Positions 54,818-64,000 of a stretch of 64,000 bases of DNA are shown here, one piece after another (the first letter of the stretch is position 1; the number at the start of each line of letters is the position of its first letter). Under the pieces are notes generated by a model. That model was not told the origin of the DNA and made no database searches. It saw only the letters and a program-made list of their open reading frames with translations. The stretch spans positions 248,740-312,739 of the forward strand of contig PDHQ01000010.1 of the NCBI GenBank assembly GCA_003339415.1, written 5' to 3'. Origin of the DNA: Ophiocordyceps camponoti-saundersi (nom. inval.). Its lineage: Eukaryota > Ascomycota > Sordariomycetes > Hypocreales > Ophiocordycipitaceae. The position numbers and the translations under genes were made by a program.

Positions 54818-55169
54818 CGTGTGGTCATACCCTTTGCCGAACGACGTGTAGCCACACCAGAAGAGGAGCGGCAGGCCAATCATGAAGAAGGTGTGTGTGC
54901 CGAGATTGGCCGTGATGGCGAAGTAGCTGTCGAGAGCGGGCGTCCGCAGTTTCTCCTGCATACAGGCAAGGTACGGCGTCTCCCAGCGAATGACGGGGAG
55001 CAGACGCTGACGAAGTGCGTATCGCCATGGCGGAAGAGCGCGCTTGTCTAGACAATAGAGAGTCAGAAAAGGCGGAAACATGAAAGGGAACGAGAACAGC
55101 TGTCGCACAGTGATCGAGGCTTCTGAGCCCGGCATCGGGAACGTCCTGCTGAGGCCGGTCGACGCTCAT
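53227..55169 (-). CDS. LCB3: Sphingoid long-chain-base-1-phosphate phosphatase
   Basis: Four exons: 55109-55169, 54831-55047, 53369-54606, 53227-53300, 529 aa. It removes phosphate from dihydrosphingosine/phytosphingosine 1-phosphate in the ER, balancing sphingolipid synthesis and stress signalling. The PAP2 (lipid phosphate phosphatase) motifs are in order: KDLFSLPRPLSPP, YGFPSTHSANA (PSxH) and RLYCGMHGFLDVVVGS (SRxxxxxHxxxD-like). Several TM helices surround them, and a hydrophilic Ser/Arg-rich loop precedes the last helices. Exon 1 ends LRSLDH and joins YKRALPPWRYALR, the conserved start of the family. Intron 2 (224 bp) is abnormal: it contains two long homopolymers, 30 and 88 bases, plus an A-rich stretch (all as seen on the + strand). 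Confidence 0.95.
54639..54817. repeat. Two poly-G tracts (30 and 88 bases) inside an LCB3 intron
   Basis: G runs at 54639-54668 and 54730-54817 on the + strand (C on the LCB3 sense strand), separated by an A-rich stretch. The intron's splice sites and flanking exons are intact. The lengths may be limited by assembly. Confidence 0.85.
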
Positions 55170-56347
55170 GGCGGGGGTCTTGAGCGCGGGGGAGGACGTC
55201 GAAGAAGCGGTCCGACGACGCCGACATGGGAGAGGCAGGCTTTTTCTTTTAGAGGGGGGCGGGGGAGGCGGGATTAAGGAAGAGGAAGGAGGATGAAAGG
55301 AAGTTCCAGAAGAAGAAACAACAGTAAGTAGAGTTTTCAACTTAAAATCGACTTCGACGTAATTGGAGATGCAAGAGGCGAGCCAGAGGACATGGAGAAA
55401 ACGTTGATTGAGGTTGGCGCCGCGGCGGGGGGGGGGGGGGGGGGGGCGGGGGGGGGTGGAGGAGGAGTAGGAGGAGTAGGAGGCAGAGGTAGAGGAGAGT
55501 CTCAGTTGTTGTTTTTTTTTCCCTTTATTTCGGGGGTTCATTCGCTGCTCATCAACGAATCGATAGGGCCAATTGCAGGCTCCCCCCTCACCCACTGTCA
55601 CCTGCCAGGGGCGCGCCGGCTCATTGCCAGCCACCACCAGCCGAGCGGCTGGCCGAGCGGCTGGCCGAGCGCTGCCGAGCGCCGGCTCCTCTATCCGTAT
55701 TAGTGGAGGGGGGAGAGGGGGGGGGATGACAAAAAAGAACAAGAGAGAAGAGAGTTTCACCATAGAGTCGTGTCTAGCCGATGACGCCATAACCCCACGG
55801 ATGAATAAAAAAAAAGCAGAGTCATACCCTGAGGGTAAGTTTGGAAGCTGGTTTGTTCGGTTAGTATGTACCGATGTTTAGGCCGTCCGTAGGATAATGC
55901 TAGTAGCAGGAGTATAGGAGGAAGGGGGGGCACAAACAATATCTACCTATACATTCATGGGTAGCCAACTCATAGCACCATGTATGTATGTGTGGCAGAA
56001 AGCACCACTCTAGTGTTATTATTGAAGCCATGATTTGCATCACATACATACATAAACGTGAGCGAGGCAACTAGTTATAAATCTGGTCACCTTCACGATG
56101 TCTGTCTGCTAGATCCGGGTTATGAGGAGTATAGCGGAGACGACAGAGCTGACTAACACGGGAGACGGCTAATCCACTCTACAAGGTGCTAATCCGTACT
56201 CTAAACTTGCAAGCAAAATTGCCCGTCTAACTACCTACCTACTATATATAATATAGTAAATACGGATAGTTGCCCACCACCTACTGGCTACTGCTACACC
56301 TACCAGCTCCGTCGCCGTCCTCCATCATCCACCACCGAAGCGCCGGC
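55170..56347. other. Divergent intergenic region between LCB3 and OAR1-like genes
   Basis: About 1.2 kb. Holds a G run (55427-55446) with a following GGAG repeat, an overlapping GCCGAGCGGCTG repeat (about 55640-55680), TACATACATA repeats (about 56040-56052) and CTACCTACCTACTATATA at 56231-56248. No gene is seen. Confidence 0.5.
55640..55683 (+). repeat. Short GC-rich tandem repeat
   Basis: GCCGAGCGGCTG is repeated two to three times, ending in GCCGAGCGCTGCCGAGCGCC; upstream of LCB3, non-coding. Confidence 0.7.
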
Positions 56348-57413
56348 ATGCCACCCTTCTCCGGCCGCCACTGCGCCGTCGTAGGCGCCACCGGCCTCAT
56401 CGGCTCCCACATCGCCGCCGCCTTCGCCCGCCAAGGCGCCGCCGTCTCCGTCCTCGGCCGATCCGCCCTACAGGCTCAGTCCCGACTCCGGCTCGAGCCC
56501 GGCGACCACCGCTTCATCCCAATCGATGTCTCCGATGCCGCCCAGATAAAGGCCGTATTCGCCGCTCCCGTCCCGGTATATACAGATTGAAAGAAAGAGA
56601 ACTCGGAGGTAGAAAGAAGAAAAAGGGAGAAAGTTCCGGCACCTGACTTTCTTCCTCTCTATCGCCAGTCCTCCGACCCCCCGGCCGTCGGGCCCCTCGA
56701 TGTCCTCGTCAATTGCGTCGGCGTCTCTCAGACGACACTCTTGAAACGTACGCCTGATACCGAGCTCGCTCACATTCTTCATACGAATCTTCTGGCTACC
56801 ATGCTCGTCTGCAAGTATGCCAGGGTCCGGCCTCACGGTACGTCGATCACGACCTCATCACCGTGCTAGCCTCCCGTGGCCCTGACGGTTCCTTCATCAA
56901 AGGATCCATCATCAACGTCTCCAGTCTCATGGCGATCAAGGGTGGCTACGGCGCGACTGCCTACGCGGCGTCCAAGGCCGGCATTGTCGGTATATCATCC
57001 TCTATAGCTCGTTCTCGCTTAGTGACTGCCCTACACATCGCACTCTCCATAATGTCGCGCTGATGCAAGCGCCTCTAGCTTTCACACGAGCTCTATGTCA
57101 TGAGATGGCAGCCCGATCTATCCGTGTCAATGCTCTGTTGCCAGGCTGGGTCGAGAGTCCCATGTGGCAGCGTCAGTCATTCCCGACCTGATCTCCCTCC
57201 CTTCCTCCCCTTCTACTCGTCATGCAATGCAAAAACCAAGCCAACCTATCTACAGAGCTCAAACCGGAACTCAAAGAGGCCTATCTAAAAGAAATCCCCC
57301 TGGGTCGGGTCGCAGATCCCGCCGACGTCGCCGACGCCGCAGTCTTCCTCGCCTCTAATAACTTCGCCAACAACTGTGTGCTCAACCTTGATGGGGGTAT
57401 GAGTGCAGCATGA
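56348..57413 (+). CDS. OAR1: 3-Oxoacyl-[ACP] reductase-like SDR (OAR1/CBR4 type)
   Basis: Five exons: 56348-56575, 56669-56837, 56870-56989, 57070-57171, 57256-57413, 258 aa. SDR features: the N-terminal cofactor loop GATGLIGSHIA (about residues 14-24), IDVSDAAQ, VNCVGVS in place of NNAG, INVSSLMA (catalytic Ser), YAASKAG (catalytic Tyr and Lys) and IRVNALLPGWVESPMW. The C-terminal EIPLGRVADPADVADAAVFLASNNFANNCVLNLDGG region (in part) is typical of beta-ketoacyl reductases. In fungi this type reduces 3-oxoacyl-ACP in mitochondrial fatty acid synthesis. The assignment to OAR1 rather than a related reductase is likely but not certain. The intron 3 acceptor is AAG. Confidence 0.85.
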
Positions 57414-57427
57414 GTCGATGCAGAAAA

Positions 57428-59817
57428 TCAGTCAATGAGAATGGAACCGTCAGCGTCGTCAATTACGACCACTTCGGCTTTCGTATCCGCCGTCTTTGCC
57501 TTTTTCGTCGGTTGTGAGTCGTTCTCAGGTAGCGCCCTCTTCACGCCCTTGGGCTCTGACACTGCCAGGTCGTCATCTCCGCCGTGCTGGTTCTTGCCAT
57601 GAGCTTCCGCAGGAGCCGACTTCACGGGCTTCCGGGGAATATCGATGGGCCCTGCAAGCGCCATCGTGGCTGGCTTTGCCTTGTCGATTGCGGTTCTGAG
57701 AGCAGTCAATTTCATCACCCTTGCCTCAGTAGTCTCTGCCTCATACCGTTCTTCGACTTCGAGAACAACGTTAACCAAGGGTTTCTCGTCGTCTTCGTCG
57801 ACCACGGTCAGGAAGCTCCCGTGATCAATGCCTATCACTGATTAGCCAACCGTCCTTGAAACGCTTCCAGCGGCGCCTGATCCTACCCAACTCGGGCAAT
57901 TTCTTGTGGAGGTTGTCCGTCTCGTCCACATCGTACAAGATGCCGACGTCATTGCTCACGCTTAACTCCTTGCTGCCATAACCCAGCTCGCGCCGAATAA
58001 CATCTTCGACGACGTCGTTAAGCGTCGCTCGGGTCAGGTCGGCGATGATGGTGGCGTTGAAGACGCCACAGACTGGACAGTCAGGGTTCGGTTCTCGAGA
58101 CGAATCTGGTGCCAGTAGCCGGGCCGGCGCAAAGGGAGTCAAAAATATCTGCAGCACAAGTCAGTCATGCGCAAGTAGCTTTGTGGCGTTTTGAAGAATG
58201 AAAAGACGAGGGTAAAGCACCTCTCTAGACTTCGCAAATTCTCCTCGCAGAACCTTGAACGACTCCATCACGCAGACGCCTGCAACGATGGCGTTGGTCG
58301 TGGCAATGGCCGGGATGATGTTGCCCGCCATCTGCTTGATGTCGAACCGGGACTTGCAGTCGATGCCGAAGATTACTGATCGGATGTTTGCGCTCGACGC
58401 GACAAAGTCCAGCGTATCCTGATCATCCTTGTCAAAGGAAATGACCGGCTCCGGCGCCGAAGGCTCCTTGACCTTTTTGAGCTCGAGCATGCGCTTGCTG
58501 AGGCGATCCAGACTGTCGACGAATACTAGCAAGCTCTCTTCGAGTGACCAGACATGTTGGTCCTGTTTCAGAATCTTCTCAACGGATGACTGCGAGTTGA
58601 TGGCGCGCGACATGACAGCATCGTATGCCAGCGGCTCGGGCGGTCGTCTCGACTTCCACATATCTTGGACGGACCGTAGACGCTCAATGTCCTTGCCGAA
58701 GACCTTGTCGAAGAGCAATTGAGGGAAAGACTCCGTCCCCACTGCGGCCCGGATCTCTTTGAGCTCTTGGGCCTCCTTTCTGAGCTCCTCAATCTCCTGC
58801 GCTGCCCCGGAAGTCAGCAAAGAGTCACGAGCGACGAGGATGGTGGGTGACGTACCGTTATCGGCACTCGTGGAGTTGTCAAAGGCGGATGCGTCTTCGC
58901 TGGCGGCGAAAATCTCGCTACGAAGCGGCGTTAGCATGATGTTTGTTGCTGGGATGAGGCGTCGACGAATTCACTTGAGAAGATAGCTCTTCCCCCAGAC
59001 GATGCAGTGAACCGGCTGGCTGGGTGTACTCCGGATGGTGCAGACGGGGAAAGACTTGGGCGTTTCCTTGGGACTGCAATCGTAGCAAGCCGTGACGCCC
59101 TTTTTGATAATCTGAACTTGGCCATTGAAGCCCGTGGTGCCACTCTCGATGAGCGCAACGTCGGCGGCAAGGCACATCCTGTTGACGTGCCGTCTTGCCT
59201 CGAGATTATCCAAGGCGTTGTAGACGATGTCGAAGCGGCGAAACCAACCGACGTTGAATTGAGAATCCTTGATGTTCGCGTGATAGGCGACGATGCGCAC
59301 GTCAGGATTGAACCTTTGGGCGGCTTCCTTGGCCACCTGGGAGGCGTCTCAGTTTCGCGCATCAGGTTTTCCGGGTGGAAGCAGACTCACCAGAGCCTTA
59401 GACTTTTTTATATGCTCATGACGAAAGAGAAATTGTCGGTTCAGGTTGGATAGATCGATGGTATCGAGATCGACGATGTGAATTTCGCCGAAGCCGGTCA
59501 ATACGAGGTTCTTGAGGAGTTCGCATCCGATGCCTCCAGCGCCAACCATGAGAACGCGCGACTAGGCGTCCACAGCGAAGACGGGGGGAAAAAAGCCGTC
59601 AGTTTCTCAAGTTTGCGCATGTAGATGAAAGAGCTGGGGAGAGGAACAGGAAGCGCACCTGCTTGACAGAATTGTTGAGCGTGACGCCGAGGGACTGATG
59701 GTTGAAGCGATCGCGAGGTGGGATAATTCTGGTTTTCTGCTGCTGACAAGACGCGTCGGTCGTCGAAGGCGTAGGAACCGACGCATCAGCGGAAGGGTTG
59801 GCGACAGCCTCGTCCAT
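57428..59817 (-). CDS. UBA2: SUMO-activating enzyme subunit 2
   Basis: Seven exons: 59659-59817, 59391-59561, 58975-59336, 58856-58917, 58221-58801, 57887-58148, 57428-57831; 666 aa in frame. With Aos1 it adenylates SUMO and carries it as a thioester before transfer to Ubc9. The adenylation domain starts at [17 protein letters not shown] and includes [14 protein letters not shown]. The catalytic cysteine is C209 in [10 protein letters not shown]; zinc-binding CxxC pairs occur at YDCSP (C194, C197) and later in PDCPVCG. A ubiquitin-like domain and a Lys-rich tail ([15 protein letters not shown]) with acidic end follow. The intron between exons 3 and 4 restores the LLNEIF block. It is 15 bp from the stop of OAR1, tail to tail. 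Confidence 0.96.
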
Positions 59818-60659
59818 GGCTGTCGTCTGGGTGAGGCGAAAGGGGGGGAGGTGCGAGAAGAGGTGCAGCGGAAGATGAGAAAAGGGTTGAAGTTTTTTCC
59901 CCCCCTTCCTTTCCCATGTGCCGAGGGAAAACGAGATGTTGAGAGTCGAAAAGCTCGAGGTGCCGAAACGGGGCTGACTGATGGTCTGGTTGGCAGTTGG
60001 GGCCCCCCCGCCAATTACAGGTGGGAGAGTGCGGGCTACAGTGGACGTGCGACAGGGCGGGCTACAGGACAGGGCGGGCTTACGGGGCTGCGGGGGGTGG
60101 ATGGGGGGCGGGGGGGAAGCCGTGCGAGGGCCCTGCAATTGGCCGGCCGTCGTGTCGGGACTCGGGAATGGCATGACAGTTGAGGAACGGGGGATTTTGT
60201 TTTTGATCTTTATTTAATCGCCGATACCTTTTTCTCATTCATTTCTCTCATCACTTTAATCCTTCTCGGTTGGCGGGCGGAGAGATGGAGGAGAGGATGG
60301 CATTGCGAATGTCTTCGTCGAGGCAGTTCGTCATGTCACTGGTCCAGCATAATTGCCTGTATGAGTACCTACAAGCAGACATACACCCAAGTCTGATGCC
60401 CGGCGCCCCCCGTGGCTCGTTTGCGGGATGACCGACTGAAACGCTACGGACTGTACTTTGCTTGCAGGTACCCAAACGCCGTTACGCTGAGATACGCTAC
60501 TGATGCGACGAGTATAGCCTTAACAGGAGCAGGGCTTTCATCCAACGTCTCTTCTCTCTCTCCTTTTGGCCTCATCAGGTTCAACACTTCCTCGTCTCGC
60601 CCTATATATCGCCCTCTCAGTGTCGGAAGCCGGTGAAGGAGAAAAATAAACTCGCAGTC
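59818..60659. other. Divergent intergenic region between UBA2 and QNG1
   Basis: Promoters of both genes. The part next to UBA2 is G-rich (60050-60120). A TATATATC element at about 60603-60610 lies about 50 bp upstream of the QNG1 start. No other gene is seen. Confidence 0.5.
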
Positions 60660-61955
60660 ATGTCCGACGATGAGCCCGATCTCGAACTTCTCGAACTTCT
60701 TCGTCAGAAGCTAATCGGCCAGCCGGTGCACGAGGACGAGGATGCGATCCTAGGCGTCCTCGAGGGAGCCGAGTACGTCTACGACAACGGCTACGACGTC
60801 GCCATTGACATGCGCTCTACCAAGCGCGCTGCGGAGACCGTCTACGACCAGATGCAGCGCAAGGCCTACTCGACTGCCACCTGGTCCGAGCACGAGCTGC
60901 ATCCCAAGACCAAGGACGAGGCTACCGTCGCCTTCATCTTTACCATGGACCTTCTCAACTTCTCCTTTTGGTCCGAACTCCCGGACGATGAAAGGTTCGC
61001 CGTCGAGTATCGCGGTAGGATCTGGAAGGGTTACTGGAGTCTTGTCGCTTCCCTTCAGCGCGCTCTTGACGACGGTTAGTTGCACGCTTTTTGTATTGCG
61101 AACCCACCTGTTGTTGATGTTCTCATCCGTCTGACACCTCCAGGCGTTGCCATAACCGATCCGCATTTCTGGCAGAATGAGGATGAATGCAACTTGGAAT
61201 CCCTTCGGCACGTCTTCAGGTCTTGTACCGACGAGGAAATGCCCATGTTGCGAGAACGGCTGGAGTGCCTCCGGGAGTGTGGTCGAGTTCTGTACGAGGT
61301 GAGCCACTCCATCACCTCTCTCCCCCCCCCTTAACTTCACAGGACATCTTCTTACTCTAGCTCCGAAGCGTTACAACTGCTCCTTCACCGAAGTAATTTC
61401 GGCCGGCGGCGGCTCCGCGCCTCGCCTAGTCAATCTGCTCGCTCGGGACTTTCCGTGCTTTCGTGACGAGCATTATTTCAGAGGTAGGAATAAGCCCATC
61501 AGGTTCCTCAAGCGCGCTCAGATCCTCGTGGCCGACCTATGGGCGTGCTTTCAAGGCACATCCTACGGCAAGTTTCGGGACATCGACAAGATCACAATCT
61601 TTGCCGACTACCGGGTGCCTCAGATCCTCATCACCATGGGTGCCCTGTACTGCTGTCCTCCTTTGGTCGCCGCCATCAAAGACAAGCGCCCGCTGGAGAG
61701 CGGTGGCAGCTGGGAAGTGCAGTTGAGAGGTTAGTCAGTCCACGCACCCTGTTCAACAAGACTCGATCTGACTAGACGGCAGCGTGTAGCATATGGTGTG
61801 TCGAGCTGATGCGTAGGGAAATGTCGAGATTGCATCCCAAGACGCGCATTAACGCCATCTTGATAGATTTCTTTCTCTACGATACCATGCAAGAACTAGA
61901 GGCTCAAAGCCAGGAGGCTCTTCCCCATCATAGAACGAGGAGCATTTGGTACTAG
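60660..61955 (+). CDS. QNG1: Queuosine-nucleotide N-glycosylase/hydrolase (DUF2419)
   Basis: Four exons: 60660-61074, 61144-61298, 61369-61729, 61783-61955, 367 aa. It belongs to the queuosine salvage family (human QNG1/C9orf64), which releases the queuine base from queuosine 5'-monophosphate so that it can be put back into tRNA. Conserved blocks: DAIDMRSTKRAAETVYDQM-like helix (here VAIDMRSTKRAAETVYD), FIFTMDLLNFSFW, GYWSLVASLQRALDDG, CLRECGRVLYE, YNCSFTEVISAGGGSAPRLV, FPCFRDEHYFRG, KRAQILVADLWACF, TIFADYRVPQIL and INAILIDFFLYD. The start at 60660 was chosen because the open frame upstream begins only with GTG. The third exon uses an AAG acceptor; the neighbouring TAG acceptor is out of phase. 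Fungi do not make queuine, so this implies salvage from outside. Confidence 0.93.
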
Positions 61956-62226
61956 ACGGATAGAAACGAAGACTTACATAGACGTCATATTTTGTATACC
62001 GATTCAGCAGATGAGCTATCGAACGAGAGATGATGGCAGACGGATGCGATGCGATGTACCATAGAGTCCGTTGAATAATAAGAGGAAGCGATAGCCACAA
62101 TGCAACGCAGAAACACACTTTGCCCTGACGCCGAAACAAGTCAGGCCTCCCCCGGCCAAGCCTCGAACGAGCATGACATGGTCAAAATAGGAGAAGAAGA
62201 AGAAGAGGGAAAAGCAAACGGTAGCC
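61956..62226. other. Convergent intergenic region
   Basis: Between the 3' ends of QNG1 (+) and POLD4 (-). No gene is seen. Confidence 0.4.
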
Positions 62227-62913
62227 TCATGTTTCGACGGCAATCGAGTTGAGGATGCCGTCAATCTTTGCCGTCTCAAGAGCCTTGCAGCCCTTTGCTT
62301 CCTCCTTGACGAGGACGGCAAGAACCTCGATGGGCGGATTGAGGCCAAGGCGATCAGCGCGAAGCCACCTCTTCCTACGGCTGATTCCGACACAGGGCTG
62401 AAAGGTAAATCCATCAGTACAAACAAGAACGAGAAGAAGGCGAGAAAAAGGATCGAAGGAAGAAATAGTCCCCCTTACCCCATACTGCGAGCTGACGTCA
62501 AAGTACCGCAGCACCTTTTCGCACATCTCGACGTCTTGCTGGTGGACGCGGGGCGCTTTGCGCTGACGCTCGACTGCGTTCCAGTAGGATGCTATCTGCG
62601 CTCGGCTGACTTTCTCTGCTCTATCTTCGGCCTCGGTTCGTTCCGGGGGAGGGGGTTCGGTGAGTTGTGATGGTTGCGACTCTTCTTCTTCTTCTTCTTC
62701 TTCCTCCTCGACTTCCTCTTCCTTTACGATTTCGTCTTCGGATTGGATTTGGGGGGTAATCTTGGCGATGGCCGCTGGTGTGATGTCCTTCTTGGCCTCT
62801 CGCACCGTATTCTTCGTCACCCTTCCGGAGAAGCTCAGCGTCGACTGGGCTTTTTTCCCATGGCCGGGTCGGGAGGAGGCGCGGGCTCCTGCTGCTTTGC
62901 GGGTAAGAGGCAT
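62227..62913 (-). CDS. cdm1: DNA polymerase delta subunit 4 (Cdm1/POLD4)
   Basis: Two exons, 62479-62913 and 62227-62397, 201 aa. The N-terminus is basic and carries a PCNA-binding (PIP-like) motif QSTLSF at residues 23-28. A long Glu run (about residues 67-78) and a Pro-rich stretch follow. The conserved C-terminal domain includes YWNAVERQRKAPRVHQQDVEMCEKVLRYFDVSSQYG (in part), then PCVGISRRKRWLRADRLGLNPPIEVLAVL, which identifies the smallest accessory subunit of polymerase delta. It stabilises the holoenzyme and its PCNA contact. This subunit is present in S. pombe and filamentous fungi but missing in S. cerevisiae. Confidence 0.93.
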   Translation of the reverse strand: MPLTRKAAGARASSRPGHGKKAQSTLSFSGRVTKNTVREAKKDITPAAIAKITPQIQSEDEIVKEEEVEEEEEEEEEESQPSQLTEPPPPERTEAEDRAEKVSRAQIASYWNAVERQRKAPRVHQQDVEMCEKVLRYFDVSSQYGVRGTISSFDPFSRLLLVLVCTDGFTFQPCVGISRRKRWLRADRLGLNPPIEVLAVLVKEEAKGCKALETAKIDGILNSIAVET

Positions 62914-64000
62914 TGTTCTTTCTTTCTCTTATTGTTCTGATGAGTGGCTCCGGAAGATGAGGAGAAGAAGCTTCAAGGGGTCGAGGATATGAGAAAGGCA
63001 CTGGCAATCAAGTCCTCCGATTGATATAAACACAGCGATCGCTACCCTGTATTTTGTTGATGTTCGATTACGAGGAACGTTGGTCAGATTTAGTGGGGTA
63101 ACGCGACGTTGGAGCGCAGTCACGTGACGTCTACCACGGAATCCCCGGAGGCGACGGGCTCATTGGCGACGGAGCTGACTCAGCCTTCGGGCGAGGATTG
63201 CATCTTTTCCACACGACAACTAACCTTGGTCTCCCTCGACGGTTGTTGACAATCAAGTGATGCGGATAAACGCGGGGAGAATCCTGAGTCTTTGTGAAGA
63301 TGTGCCTCGTTAGTGACAGATGATGTTATCACATGCATACATAGCCGGGGTTGGAAAGGATCGACTCCTGTGCTGCTGACATGCCCACAGAGGAGGACTG
63401 AACCGTTGCCAATGATGTGGAACCTCGGGCAAATATCAGTAAGGTTGACAAGAGAGGCACGGGCGTTTATGATAGGAAGCAACTTGTCTTATCATCTTAC
63501 TACGTGAGCTATCAGTTTTCGCCGAGGAGGGAAATGGTATCTCAACCTTAAACCCGCTACTTGCTTTGCATATGCATGTGTACACACATAAGCTCGGTTT
63601 ACCTACTTACGAATCACATGGTGGGTGATGGAGCACCTATACCTGGCTATGTCGGCGCAACCTTCTCAAGATCGAGGTCAGGTTTTTGACAAACGAGACC
63701 GAAAGAGACGACGACGACGAAACTTGTGCCCGTTGGTTGTGGCCCAGGTGGGAACCGGCGAGACGATAAGCTCGTGGCAAGCAGAAACAGTGGTGACGTG
63801 TTAACTGCGAAACCTTGAACAACTGCTTACAGGCGACTAAGCTGCATCCCTAACTCCGTACATACATACGTTGCTACCCACGTACTGGATCGGTAGAATA
63901 AAGAAACCCCTAAAGGCGTAGTAGAAGGCGCGCGATTATTTCCGGTGGGAAACCAGTTGATAAGACTAGCTCAGCTGCTGCAACGGCCGGCTCTACCATT
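62914..64000. other. Right-hand intergenic flank
   Basis: Promoter of POLD4 and about 1 kb with no recognisable gene. Contains TACATACATAC-type repeats near 63860 and a GACGACGAC tract near 63708. The window ends before any further gene can be defined. Confidence 0.5.

Noticed and set aside
39447..62913. Functional cluster of genome-maintenance genes (CENP-X, RFC3, UBA2, POLD4)
   Set aside because: They are scattered over 23 kb among unrelated genes on both strands; eukaryotic gene order gives no reason to read this as a unit.

Overview
The window is nuclear DNA from a filamentous ascomycete (Pezizomycotina, most likely Sordariomycetes). The evidence is short introns of about 45-110 bp with GTRNGT donors and CTAAY-like branch sites, recognisable fungal protein families (GH128 glucanase, PTH11/SAT4-type rhodopsin-domain protein, GPI cupredoxin, fungal DOCK protein, AAC, LCB3), and no operons. 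The species cannot be named from sequence alone. Exon-intron models below were built by hand from splice signals and reading phase. They close in frame for every gene except the multi-TM gene at 1639-3497 (apparent 1-base frameshift), the rhodopsin-domain gene (one uncertain junction) and the secreted protein at 19433-20239 (one junction unresolved).

Layout. 1-8 kb: homopolymer-rich flank, a seven-TM-like conserved membrane protein, a secreted GH128 beta-1,3-glucanase and a 2.9-kb gene-free stretch. 8-16 kb: cis-prenyltransferase and a very large DDX60-like DExH helicase, convergent. 16-25 kb: a more accessory-looking stretch with a rhodopsin-domain membrane protein, two small secreted proteins, an SDR oxidoreductase and a secreted protein built almost entirely of Ser/Pro/Tyr/Gln repeats. 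25-32 kb: a 2049-aa DOCK-family GEF. 33-40 kb: GNAT acetyltransferase, divergent ribosomal protein genes RPS5 and RPS25, the mitochondrial ADP/ATP carrier and the CENP-X/MHF2 histone-fold protein. 41-49 kb: GPI-anchored cupredoxin, cytochrome b5-like membrane protein, a coiled-coil protein, an assembly gap embedded in poly-C, and a BTB/POZ protein. 49-63 kb: RFC3, serine carboxypeptidase, sphingoid-base-phosphate phosphatase (LCB3), OAR1-like reductase, SUMO E1 subunit UBA2, queuosine-nucleotide glycosylase (QNG1) and DNA polymerase delta small subunit (POLD4/Cdm1).

Most genes are housekeeping and independent of one another. The best candidates for undescribed biology are the repeat-rich secreted protein at 24222-25088 and the two other small secreted proteins near it. 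Three further points deserve attention: an unusually frequent use of AAG 3' splice sites, an 88-base G homopolymer inside an LCB3 intron, and a dispersed TACCTA/TAGGTA palindromic motif confined to intergenic DNA. No transposon, tRNA, rRNA, CRISPR or secondary-metabolite backbone gene was recognised.
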